In this document: positions 32,492-41,401 of the stretch, piece after piece | Layout of the letters: every line of letters starts with the position of its first letter | Numbering within the stretch: the first letter of the stretch is position 1 | From: Collinsella sp. An2 | Lineage (GTDB): Bacteria > Actinomycetota > Coriobacteriia > Coriobacteriales > Coriobacteriaceae | Reading direction: 5' to 3' | Assembly (NCBI RefSeq): GCF_002160065.1 | Contig: NZ_NFJW01000001.1 | Coordinates: 62,001 to 126,000, forward strand | DNA length: 64,000 bases | Notes under the pieces: model-generated | Database searches by the model: none | The model's input: only the letters and a program-made list of their open reading frames with translations | Told to the model about the DNA's origin: nothing | Translations under genes and position numbers: made by a program

Positions 32492-32636
32492 AACCTGGTC
32501 GCGGCGCGGGGAGCACGCGTGCGGCGAGGTGCCCGAAACGCTTGGCGGCCGCGCGGTTCCAGGAAACGCGCCGTCTTGTCAACGGTCGGGCCGGTCGATG
32601 CGCTGCACGGCAAGGTCGAGGGCGTTCACCGCGCCC

Positions 32637-32691
32637 CACCTTCGGGGGAGGGCCTTACGGCATCAGTAAAGCCCTCCAACTATAGAAGGTG
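32637..32691 (+). promoter_or_regulatory. queT leader structure: anti-SD/SD pairing enclosing a strong hairpin (candidate riboswitch expression platform)
   Basis: CACCTTC (32637-32643) complementary to SD GAAGGTG (32685-32691); internal hairpin GGAGGGC (32647-32653) / GCCCTCC (32671-32677); queT ATG at 32700. Confidence 0.6.
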
Positions 32692-32699
32692 ATCGACAG

Positions 32700-33290
32700 A
32701 TGAAATCGAATGGCATCGCCCGCATGGGCGCCATTGCGGCTCTATACGCCGGATGCACGCTCGTGACCATGCTCTTTTTGGGCAACCTCGCCTGGGGGCC
32801 GGTGCAGTTCCGCGTCTCCGAGGCCCTGTGTGCGCTGGCGCTCTTCACGCCGGCCGCCGTGCCCGGCCTCACGCTGGGCTGCGCCATCGCCAACGTGGCG
32901 AACATCGCGCTTTCGGGCACGGGCATGCTGGGCCTGCTCGACGTGGTCTTCGGATCGCTCGCCACGTTCGCAGGTGCCCTCTTCACGTGGAAGATGCGCC
33001 GCCATCCCTTGGTCGCGCTCGCCGGCCCGGTGGTTGCCAACGCCGTTATCGTGCCTGCCTATCTTCCCATCCTGCTTCAGGCAACCGGCTTCTACACCAT
33101 TCCCTTCACCTCCATCTCGCTCGACGGCGCCTGGCCGCTCATGTATCTCTTCGGTCTGGTGAGCACGGGCTTGGGTGAAGCGGTTATTATGTATGTGCTG
33201 GGGTATCCCCTTGCACGCTCCCTTGCGCGCGCCCCGTACTTCAAGGAGCTCTCGCCCTTTGGCGTAAAGACGCAGCAGGCCGATCGTTAG
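32700..33290 (+). CDS. queT: QueT-family queuosine precursor transporter
   Basis: MGAIAALYAGCTLVTMLFLGNLAWGPVQFRVSEALCALALFTPAAVPGLTLGCAIANVA... Confidence 0.9.
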   Translation: MKSNGIARMGAIAALYAGCTLVTMLFLGNLAWGPVQFRVSEALCALALFTPAAVPGLTLGCAIANVANIALSGTGMLGLLDVVFGSLATFAGALFTWKMRRHPLVALAGPVVANAVIVPAYLPILLQATGFYTIPFTSISLDGAWPLMYLFGLVSTGLGEAVIMYVLGYPLARSLARAPYFKELSPFGVKTQQADR

Positions 33291-33363
33291 GCTGCAGGTG
33301 GACATCCCGACATGACAGAACTGTTGTGGCCGGGTACGACCCGGAGACGGGAAGTGTTTGTCC

Positions 33364-34551
33364 ATGAACGCCGCGATCGTGATTCCAACCTACTGGGCGG
33401 GTGAGCGCACCGGCGCCTATGCTCCCGGCGCATACGACCACTCGACAGAGCTGCATAGCCCCTCGCCCGAACTCGACCGCTGCCTGACCTCGCTCGAGCA
33501 GGTCCGCGACGTTGCCCCCATCGTGCTCTTGGTGGTGTGTCCCGTCTCGGCCACGGTCGAGGTTTCCCGTCGCGTGCATCACATTGTGGAGGCCCATCCC
33601 AAGCTTTCGGTGACGGTGGTCACCAACCTCGAGGCGACACAGATCGTAGACCGCGTGGGGCGCATCGCCCCGGGCGGCAGCGGCGAGTGCGTGTCACTGC
33701 GCGGTTACGGCGCCATCCGCAACATGGGCCTTGCGGTGGCGGCGATCATGGGCCGCGACGTCGTCATATTCCTGGATGACGACGAAGTGGTCCTGGGCCC
33801 GGACTTCATGTCAAAGGCGCTCTACGCCCTTGGCCAGGAGACGCGCACCAGGTTGCCCATCCTGGCCAAGAGCGGTTACTTCTTCGATAGCACCGGCTCG
33901 CCTCTGGCGGACACCTCCAAGGCGGGCATTTGCCATAAGTGGTGGACGAAGCGCCTTGAGTTCAATCGCTGGATGAAACGCGCGCTTTCGGGAACGCGCA
34001 TCTCGCGGTCCAACTACGTGTGTGGCGGCCTGCTGGCCCTGCACGCGCGCGCCTATATGCGCATCCCCTTCGATCCGTTCATCACCCGCGGCGAAGACCT
34101 GGACTACCTCTTCAACATGCGCCTCTTTGGCCTGGACGTTTGGTTTGACAACGAGTGGGTGGTAAAGCATCTGCCGCCTGCCTCGGAGCAGCGTTCGCCA
34201 AGGTTTATGCAAGACGTGTATCGCTGGTACTATGAGCGAGTGAAACTTGCCTCGGCAAACAGACGCAACGACCTCAACTCGGTGACCGCGGCCTCGCTCA
34301 TGCCCTATCCGGGCCCCTGGATCTCAAACCAGCTCGACGAGCGCGTGCGCAAGACCGCTCTCGTACGTGCCCTGTTCACGCGCGAGCATCGGGGCTACTG
34401 GAAGATCTGGCGACGGGGACGCTCGGATGCCCTGCGCTATGCGCACGACAACGAGACCAACTACCTTAAGTTCCAGAGCTTCTGGCCCAGTATCATGGAC
34501 GGCCTGTGGCGTGACGCCGAGCTCGCGACCATGTTGAAAGGACGTCGATGA
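33364..34551 (+). CDS. Glycosyltransferase, GT2-like
   Basis: MNAAIVIPTYWAGERTG...RGYGAIRNMGLAVAAIMGRDVVIFLDDDEVVLGPDFM...FITRGEDLDYLFNMRLFG. Confidence 0.82.
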   Translation: MNAAIVIPTYWAGERTGAYAPGAYDHSTELHSPSPELDRCLTSLEQVRDVAPIVLLVVCPVSATVEVSRRVHHIVEAHPKLSVTVVTNLEATQIVDRVGRIAPGGSGECVSLRGYGAIRNMGLAVAAIMGRDVVIFLDDDEVVLGPDFMSKALYALGQETRTRLPILAKSGYFFDSTGSPLADTSKAGICHKWWTKRLEFNRWMKRALSGTRISRSNYVCGGLLALHARAYMRIPFDPFITRGEDLDYLFNMRLFGLDVWFDNEWVVKHLPPASEQRSPRFMQDVYRWYYERVKLASANRRNDLNSVTAASLMPYPGPWISNQLDERVRKTALVRALFTREHRGYWKIWRRGRSDALRYAHDNETNYLKFQSFWPSIMDGLWRDAELATMLKGRR

Positions 34552-35891
34552 TCAACCGCCCTGAAGGGTTCAGGACCGACAATCTCATGCTGGTAAGGGT
34601 GCTGGTGGGCGTGTGCCTGCTGGTGGTCGCCGTGGGCATCCTGCAGATCATATCCTCGGATTTCGGGCCGCAGTACACGGTGCTGGCGTGCATCCTGCTC
34701 TGCCTGCTCTTCTGCCTGTTTATATACCTGTGTCTCAACCCGGATACCCTGCGGTCCCGCTATACCGAAGAGACGCTCTACATCGCCTCGAACATGCTGG
34801 AGGACCTCAAGGACGGTTTGACGCGCGAAAGCGCCGAGAAGATCTGCTGCCGGCTGCTGCCGCAGACGCGCGCGAGCAGCATTGCGATCACCGACACCTC
34901 GGTGGTGCTTGCCTGCGTGGGTGATATGGCCGACGACTTTCCTCCGGGGTCTCCCATCCACACGCCGGCGACGCGCTATGTGTTGAAGCACGGCATCATG
35001 CAGTCGTTCACCCAGGCCATAGACGTGAACAGCGAGCTGGGACGCCCTCGTCAGATTCCTGCGGGCATCGTGGCGCCGCTCAAGGTGAGCGAGCGCACCG
35101 TGGGCGCGCTCAAGTTCTACTTCGCGAGTCCGCGCGCCGTGAACCGCACGCAGTACGCGCTCGTCGCGGGGTTTTCGGAGTTGCTGTCCACACAGCTTGC
35201 CATCCATGCGCTCGAGCAGCAGGAAGAGCTGACCGCCCGCGCCGAGGTCCGCGCGCTGCAGGCGCAGATCAACCCGCACTTCCTGTTCAACACGCTCAAC
35301 ACCATCGCCTCGTTTACGCGCACCGATCCTGCCCGCGCGCGCGAGCTGCTGCGCGAGTTCGCCTCGTTTTACCGCTCCACGCTCGACAATTCGGGGTCGC
35401 TCATCCCCGTTACGCGCGAGGTGGCGCAGACCAAGCGGTACCTGGTGTTCGAGCAGGCACGATTCGGCGAAGACCGCATCCAGGCGACCTTCGACGTCGA
35501 GCCCGACGTGGAGGACACGCCCGTGCCTGCGTTCATCATCCAGCCGCTGGTCGAGAACGCGGTGCGCCACGCCATGCGCGACGAGGCGCCCCTGCACATC
35601 CAGGTGTCGGTCCGGGCAGGGGAGGACGACGCACTCGACATCGAGGTTGCCGACGACGGCGTGGGCATGGACGAGCAGACGGCCTCGCGGCTGTTCTGCG
35701 ACTCATCGTTGCCGCCCGACACGAGCCTGCCTCAGGGCGGCGGCGCAGGTGTGGCGACGCACAACATCAGCGAGCGCATCAAGCGCTTCTATGGGCCAAG
35801 GTCGTTTGCCAAAGTTTCGTCCGAACCCGATGTGGGTACGACGATTACGTTACATCTCGACTTAGTGGAGAGTATCTTCACGGAGGGGTAA
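34548..35891 (+). CDS. LytS-type sensor histidine kinase (second system)
   Basis: Two N-terminal TMs; AEVRALQAQINPHFLFNTLNTIASFTRTDPARARELLREFASFYRSTL; VADDGVGMDE...GAGVATHNISERIKRFYG; ATGA overlap with the glycosyltransferase stop. Confidence 0.93.
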   Translation: MINRPEGFRTDNLMLVRVLVGVCLLVVAVGILQIISSDFGPQYTVLACILLCLLFCLFIYLCLNPDTLRSRYTEETLYIASNMLEDLKDGLTRESAEKICCRLLPQTRASSIAITDTSVVLACVGDMADDFPPGSPIHTPATRYVLKHGIMQSFTQAIDVNSELGRPRQIPAGIVAPLKVSERTVGALKFYFASPRAVNRTQYALVAGFSELLSTQLAIHALEQQEELTARAEVRALQAQINPHFLFNTLNTIASFTRTDPARARELLREFASFYRSTLDNSGSLIPVTREVAQTKRYLVFEQARFGEDRIQATFDVEPDVEDTPVPAFIIQPLVENAVRHAMRDEAPLHIQVSVRAGEDDALDIEVADDGVGMDEQTASRLFCDSSLPPDTSLPQGGGAGVATHNISERIKRFYGPRSFAKVSSEPDVGTTITLHLDLVESIFTEG

Positions 35892-35973
35892 AATAGAAGT
35901 TCCTGCGCAAGGGCAGCGTGCTTCCGCCGCGCTCCGTGGGGCTTCAAACTCCGAGGAAAGGGTTTTATCGGAT

Positions 35974-36690
35974 ATGCTACGTGCGATGATCGTCGATGAT
36001 GAGGCGCCTGCCCGCTCTGAGCTGCGCTTCCTGCTTGAGCAGACGGGCAAGATGAGCTCCATCACCGAGGCTTCGAGCGTCCGCGCGGCTATTGAGACGC
36101 TGATGGAAAACCGCGTTGACGTGGTCTTTCTGGACATCTCTATGCCGGGAGCCTCGGGCCTGCAGCTTGCGGAGGCGCTGCACAAGCTTAAGAATCCGCC
36201 TGCGATTGTGTTTGTGACCGCCTACAGCGACCATGCCGTCGAGGCATTCGAGGTCGACGCGGTGGACTATCTGCTCAAGCCCGTCGAGGAGGAGCGTCTG
36301 GACCAGGCACTCAACAAGGTGCTGGCGCGCGTGAAGCCCGCGACGGAGAACAAGGTGACCATCGAGCGCATCCCGGTGGAAAAGGGCGGCCGCAAGGTGC
36401 TCATCCCCGTCGACCAGATTCGCTACATCATGGCGAAGGACGACTACTCCTGCATCTTTACCGACGACGATCGGTTCCTGTCTACGACCTCGCTTGCGCA
36501 GTTTGAGTCGAAGCTGTGCGATTTCGGGTTCTTCCGGGTGCATCGTCGCTATATTGTGAACCTGGCCTGCGTGGAGGACGTGGAAACCGTTCCTTCGGGT
36601 GCCATCCAGCTGGGCGTGACCGGCGTGGATGAGCGCATCCCCGTGTCGCGTCGCCGCGTGGTGCCGCTCAAGAAGGCGTTGAGTTTATAG
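35974..36690 (+). CDS. LytTR-family response regulator (second system)
   Basis: MLRAMIVDDEAPARSELRFLLEQTGKMSSITEASSVRAAIETLMENRVDVVFLDISMPG...VRYIMAKDDYSCIFTDDDRFLSTTSLAQFESKL...FFRVHRRYIVNLACVEDVE. Confidence 0.95.
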   Translation: MLRAMIVDDEAPARSELRFLLEQTGKMSSITEASSVRAAIETLMENRVDVVFLDISMPGASGLQLAEALHKLKNPPAIVFVTAYSDHAVEAFEVDAVDYLLKPVEEERLDQALNKVLARVKPATENKVTIERIPVEKGGRKVLIPVDQIRYIMAKDDYSCIFTDDDRFLSTTSLAQFESKLCDFGFFRVHRRYIVNLACVEDVETVPSGAIQLGVTGVDERIPVSRRRVVPLKKALSL

Positions 36691-36712
36691 GAAGTCGATA
36701 GAAAGGCCGTCT

Positions 36713-37180
36713 GTGGATACTCCCCGCACGAAACGCATTGACATCATCTCTGACACGCATGGTCACTTGACCGAGGCGCTGCTGAAGCAGCTAGAGGGTG
36801 CCGATCTTATCGTTCATGCGGGCGACATTACCTCTGAGGCGGATTGGGCGCATCTGTGCGCCCTGGGTCCGGCTGTCAAGGCGGTGCTGGGCAACAACGA
36901 TTTCTACTATGAATACGGCCCCGAAGTCGAGCGTTTGAATGTGTTCGACTACGAGGGCCTTTCGTTTGCGGTGTCCCACTATCGCGAGGACCTGCCGGTC
37001 GGCATGGTGGATGTCGCTGTGTGCGGACATACGCATCGCCCGCGCATTGACGACTTGGGCAAGTGTTTGGTTATCAACCCGGGTTCTCCCTCCATGCCGC
37101 GCAGTATGCGCGGGCCCACCATGGCGCGGATGCTGGTACGCGAAGGTAAGGTCATCTCGGCCGAGATCATCGACGTATAG
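36713..37180 (+). CDS. YfcE/MJ0936-type metallophosphoesterase (GTG start)
   Basis: RIDIISDTHGHLTEALLKQLEGADLIVHAGDITSE...VLGNNDFYYEYGPEVER...VAVCGHTHRPRIDDLGKCLVINPGSPSMPR. Confidence 0.93.
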   Translation: MDTPRTKRIDIISDTHGHLTEALLKQLEGADLIVHAGDITSEADWAHLCALGPAVKAVLGNNDFYYEYGPEVERLNVFDYEGLSFAVSHYREDLPVGMVDVAVCGHTHRPRIDDLGKCLVINPGSPSMPRSMRGPTMARMLVREGKVISAEIIDV

Positions 37181-37426
37181 CACGCCTGCGATTGGAACGC
37201 AGCGGCATAGCTTTTCGCATAGGAAGTGCGGCGGGCGACCTCTCCGAGGCGCCCGCCGCTTGGTATATCTGGCGTCGTAGGGTGTTGGAATACAACGTTT
37301 TCGCAGGTCACAGGCATATATCTTCGGTGTGTCTCGGCGGGCGAAAAGCGCGTCAAAATTTTTCTGAAAAAGTGCTTGCGTTGTTTGGAAGGCTCTGCGT
37401 ATAATACTTCTCGCAGCATTTGCTGA

Positions 37427-37504
<78 letters not shown>

Positions 37505-37514
37505 CTGCACTGAA

Positions 37515-37546
37515 ACAGCCCGTTCGGATTTCCGAGCGGGCTGTTT
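37515..37546 (+). terminator. Terminator of tRNA-Asp
   Basis: ACAGCCCG ttcggatttccg CGGGCTGT followed by ttt. Confidence 0.85.
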
Positions 37547-37696
37547 TGCCATGTATGGCTTTCGCTCAGTTTCGCATGGACTCTTTTCCTATAAGCCGGC
37601 CTTCGTTCTGGATGGGCCGCGCCTTGTCCTGTGTGCGCGAGCGGGCCCGAGGGTGGCCCTCGACGCCAGTAACAGTGGGTTACTCGGAGCCCGTCA

Positions 37697-37842
37697 GAAA
37701 CTCGTTTCGGTTTTATGCAGTTGTTTTCGGAATTCCCGAGTAGACCTCCCTTTCAGGCCCCTGAATCCTGCGGGTTTGTCGGCGAGATCGGCCGTCTACT
37801 CGAGGATTCCCGAACTAACTGCATAAAAACGAAACGAGTTTC
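37697..37842. repeat. 146 bp long-palindrome element with ~49 bp imperfect inverted arms
   Basis: GAAACTCGTTTCGGTTTTATGCAGTTGTTTTCGGAATTCCCGAGTAGAC (37697-37745) vs GTCTACTCGAGGATTCCCGAACTAACTGCATAAAAACGAAACGAGTTTC (37794-37842). Confidence 0.93.
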
Positions 37843-38267
37843 TCTCGACGGCGGCGGTGGGAGGGTTAGCGTGCGGGCGGACACGCCTTTTGCCTACAGC
37901 CCCGGCACTGCACCGTAGCCTTGCCATCTGGTTGAATCTAAGATGCGCGAACCCGTGCGCCGTTAAGCCGTCTGCTCACGTTGTCGGTATGCCCAGCGCG
38001 GCGCCTTGGTATGCGAGATGACCGTTTTGGCCACATGCGGGTGCAGGTGCTTGTCAGAGGCATGCCTACGCGGTCAACAGGCCATATCAACGCGGCCTAC
38101 GAGTCACACCAACGATGGCGGGCGCCCGCGCGTCGGTGGGTTTTTTGAGATTCGGAGGAAATGGCTCAACGTGGGAGGGGCGTTTGGGCAACGGTATTCA
38201 TGCTGGGAGCAGGGGAGAGCCGGGGTTGCACTCGCGGCGCGCCGCTCGGCGCGCGGATAGGCCCTTC

Positions 38268-38282
38268 ATACCATGATGGTAT
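38268..38282. promoter_or_regulatory. Palindromic operator candidate upstream of the Rrf2-family gene
   Basis: ATACCATGATGGTAT, dyad symmetric about one central base. Confidence 0.5.
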
Positions 38283-38376
38283 AGTATGTCGCTGGTAATA
38301 AGACCGTTGGCACATGCTGCCGCATCGCCCCGTTGTCGTCTGACGGGCGTGCCGCCCGACAACGCTAGGGGGATGG

Positions 38377-38868
38377 ATGGATATCTCAAGAAAGACCGAC
38401 TATGCACTGCGTATTCTGTCGATCTTGGTCGAGCAGCAGGACGGGCTGCTTTCCGTGCGGACTGCAGCAGAGCAGGTGGATGTGCCGTATTCGTTTGCCC
38501 GGTCCATTCAGCATGGCCTTGTGCAGGCGGGCATCATCGAGAGCCTGCGCGGCGTTCATGGCGGCATGCGCTTGAAGGCTGATCCCGCCGACATCACGAT
38601 TCGCCAGATCGTTGAAGCGGTGCAGGGTCCGCTCGTGGTGAACGATTGCACCGCGCCGGGTGGCACTTGTGCTCGCATGACCGACTGCTGCTACCACTCC
38701 ATCTGGAGCGGGGCGCAGGCCCTGCTGTGCAGCTATCTCGATTCCGTCACGCTTGACGATGTGGTCAACCATAAACAGCAGCCCGCCGTCGACCCCATGT
38801 TTGCCGACCGCTCCGCCTTTCCTCGCTATGCCGATTGCGCCTGTTCGGATGTGTCGGTAGCTTCGTGA
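38377..38868 (+). CDS. Rrf2-family transcriptional regulator (Cys-rich, possibly Fe-S)
   Basis: MDISRKTDYALRILSILVEQQDGLLSVRTAAEQVDVPYSFARSIQHGLVQAGIIESLRGVHGGMRLKADPADITIRQIVEAVQG...CTAPGGTCARMTDCCYHSIWSG. Confidence 0.93.
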   Translation: MDISRKTDYALRILSILVEQQDGLLSVRTAAEQVDVPYSFARSIQHGLVQAGIIESLRGVHGGMRLKADPADITIRQIVEAVQGPLVVNDCTAPGGTCARMTDCCYHSIWSGAQALLCSYLDSVTLDDVVNHKQQPAVDPMFADRSAFPRYADCACSDVSVAS

Positions 38869-39866
38869 GCGGCGAGGTTCCCGGATCGCTTGGTCCGTTG
38901 GCATCGCTCGATGCCTTTCGCACGCTGATTCGTACGGAGGGAGCGCGGCTGTATCGCGACCTTCCTTGGCGCCGGACGCGCGACCCCTATATAGTATGGC
39001 TTTCGGAAGTCATGCTGCAGCAGACCCAGGTTCCGCGTGTGGAGACTCGCATGCCGGCATGGCTCGACCGCTTTCCTTCGGTGCAGGCGCTTGCAGAAGC
39101 GCCGTCCTCGGAGGTGCTGGCAGCCTGGCAGGGAATGGGATACAACCGTCGGGCACTTGCGCTGCATCGGGCGGCACAGACAGTCGTCGCGGACTATGAC
39201 GGGGTGTTTCCCCGCGAGACAAAACAGCTCGTTGCGCTTCCGGGCATTGGACCTGCTACGGCTCAGGGCATCCGCTCGTTTGCGTTCGACCTTCCCGGTG
39301 TCTATCTGGAGACGAACGTGAGGACTGTTTTCCTGCATCACCTCTTTCCCGACGTACCGGCTGTTCCCGACCGCGAACTCGTTCCGCTCATTCATGCGGC
39401 GTGTCCCGATGCGCCGTCGTCCACGCAGGGCGACCGTTCGCAGGCGGCTGCAGGACAAGCTTGCAGTGCGCAGGCAGATCAGGGTGTCGAGTCGGGTTTC
39501 GCCATCCCTCAGGATGCCGAGGATACGCCGCGGGCGTGGTACTATGCCTTGCTCGATTATGGTGCGTATCTTAAAAAGACGGTTCCTAACCCGTCACGTC
39601 GCTCTGCCGGATACACACGTCAGTCGCGCTTTGAGGGGTCGCGTCGACAGAAGCGCGCGCATATCGTGCGTATGCTGCTTGACGCGCGAACCGAATCTCC
39701 CCAAGGGTTGGACCTGGAGTCAATCGCCCGGGGTGTCGATGCTCTTGAGCGCGCGGCAGGCCGCGAGCCGGTCGATCGGGCGCTTGTGGCGTCGATTCTC
39801 TCCGACCTGGCGCGTGAGGGGTTTTGCGTCGAGCAAAGTGGCGCATGGCTAATTAAGGAAAGTTGA
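38865..39866 (+). CDS. A/G-specific adenine glycosylase-like (MutY-like, HhH-GPD)
   Basis: WRRTRDPYIVWLSEVMLQQTQVPRVETRMPAWLDRFPSVQALAEAPSSEVLAAWQGMGYNRRALALHRAAQ...LPGIGPATAQGIRSFAFDLPGVYLETNVRTVFLHHLFP. GTG 38865 overlaps the Rrf2 stop; an upstream ATG at 38835 is also possible. Confidence 0.82.
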   Translation: MSGEVPGSLGPLASLDAFRTLIRTEGARLYRDLPWRRTRDPYIVWLSEVMLQQTQVPRVETRMPAWLDRFPSVQALAEAPSSEVLAAWQGMGYNRRALALHRAAQTVVADYDGVFPRETKQLVALPGIGPATAQGIRSFAFDLPGVYLETNVRTVFLHHLFPDVPAVPDRELVPLIHAACPDAPSSTQGDRSQAAAGQACSAQADQGVESGFAIPQDAEDTPRAWYYALLDYGAYLKKTVPNPSRRSAGYTRQSRFEGSRRQKRAHIVRMLLDARTESPQGLDLESIARGVDALERAAGREPVDRALVASILSDLAREGFCVEQSGAWLIKES

Positions 39867-39991
39867 CGGTGTCCTAATAAGGAATGAAATGCCCGGTGGT
39901 TTGGGTATAAAGTGAGCACGTGCGGCAGAATTTTTGTCTGCCGGGCGTCATTCGCACTATGCCCACCTGGGGCAGAAGGGAAGGGATACCC

Positions 39992-40531
39992 ATGGATTTT
40001 GAGAACTCCCAAACCAAGAAGAACCTCGAGACCGCTTTTGCCGGCGAGTCTCAGGCCCACACCAAGTATCGCTACTATGCGTCCAAGGCCAAGAAGGACG
40101 GTTACGTTCAGATCCAGAACATCTTTATGGAGACCGCTCTGAATGAGTCCGAGCATGCCAAGCTTTGGTTCAAGTATCTGCACGGCGGCGAGATCCCGGG
40201 TACGCTCGACAACCTGAAGGACGCCGCTGCGGGCGAGAACTATGAGTGGACCACCATGTATGCCGAGTTCGCCCAGACCGCCGAGGAGGAGGGCTTCAAG
40301 GAGATCGCCGCCAAGTTCCGCGGCGTGGGCGCTGTCGAGAAGGCGCACGAGGAGCGCTACCTCAAGCTCGCCGAGCGCGTCGAGAAGGGCGAGGTCTTCA
40401 ACCGCGAGGGCGTCAAGGTGTGGAAGTGCCTGAACTGCGGCCACCTGCACGTCGGCCCCACCGCTCCGCAGCTGTGCCCCGTCTGCGCTCATCCGCAGAG
40501 CTACTTCGAGGAGCAGGTCGTTAACTACTAA
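39992..40531 (+). CDS. Rubrerythrin
   Basis: [31 protein letters not shown]...[19 protein letters not shown]-terminal rubredoxin-like [28 protein letters not shown]. Confidence 0.96.
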   Translation: MDFENSQTKKNLETAFAGESQAHTKYRYYASKAKKDGYVQIQNIFMETALNESEHAKLWFKYLHGGEIPGTLDNLKDAAAGENYEWTTMYAEFAQTAEEEGFKEIAAKFRGVGAVEKAHEERYLKLAERVEKGEVFNREGVKVWKCLNCGHLHVGPTAPQLCPVCAHPQSYFEEQVVNY

Positions 40532-40584
40532 CACCGGTTTGGCGTAAGCCACTTCGAAGCCTTACGACTATCGCGAAGGTTCGG

Positions 40585-40631
40585 CCCCGGCATCCCTTGC
40601 GGCACATCGTGGCTGTGCTGGGATGCCGGGG
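40585..40631 (+). terminator. Strong hairpin downstream of rubrerythrin
   Basis: CCCCGGCATCCC (40585-40596) / GGGATGCCGGGG (40620-40631), perfect 12 bp, followed by cgttgttat. Confidence 0.7.
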
Positions 40632-40787
40632 CGTTGTTATGTTGCGTGGGTGTGCAGGGGGTACCGGGCCAAAGCAAAGACCTCGGGCTTGGTCCCGCGC
40701 GTCGTCCGGAACCTTGACAGCCACTGTGAATCCATCAATACTGAAACCAATCTTCATCCATGCAAGCCTCGGAACATGAGGTGATGG

Positions 40788-41330
40788 ATGGACCTGTTTA
40801 TTGAATCCCCAGAACAGATACATGAACGCATGGAGCGGGCACGAGCTGTCAGCCAGCGGCGTGGCACAGTCCAACGTGGCGCAGACCATGGCGGCGCACA
40901 GGCCGCACAGGCTACGCAGGCCGATGGCTGCTCGTCGTTCGAGGTGCCTGAGTCGTGGCGGGGACCGCTATGGGGTAGCGAGGGACAGGCGCGGGACAGC
41001 TGCGGCGCGGCCTCTACGGGCGTGCTGCGAGGGTGCGAGGATGCCGCCGCCAAGGCGCGACGCGACGGCGCCTATTCGCTTGAGCAGGATACCTATCGCG
41101 CCGAGCTGGCGTTTGATCGCAAGCGCAGCCGCCGGCGAAAGGTGCTGTCGGCTGCGCGCGTGCTCGCGCTCGTTGTGTTGGTCCCGGCAATTCTCGTCGT
41201 GGTATTTGTCGCGTCGTATATTCTGACCTGCATATTGAACGGGGCCACGCCCGACGACGTGGTCGAGCTGCTGCAGGGCCTCTGGATGCGCGTAGAGGGG
41301 TTTGCGCACGATGTGCTGAGCGGGCTCTGA
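40788..41330 (+). CDS. Hypothetical single-pass membrane protein
   Basis: Charged N-terminus, TM VLALVVLVPAILVVVFVASYIL, short tail. Confidence 0.6.
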   Translation: MDLFIESPEQIHERMERARAVSQRRGTVQRGADHGGAQAAQATQADGCSSFEVPESWRGPLWGSEGQARDSCGAASTGVLRGCEDAAAKARRDGAYSLEQDTYRAELAFDRKRSRRRKVLSAARVLALVVLVPAILVVVFVASYILTCILNGATPDDVVELLQGLWMRVEGFAHDVLSGL

Positions 41331-41401
41331 GCAGGGGCGGGCAGATATAATGTCGCGCAGGCAGCAAAGCGCGGGCGCATGCTCGCGAAGACGAGAGATG
41401 G

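Noticed and set aside
37192-37426. Short ORFs between the metallophosphoesterase and tRNA-Asp
   Set aside because: No RBS, no recognisable sequence and overlap with the tRNA promoter; treated as non-coding.
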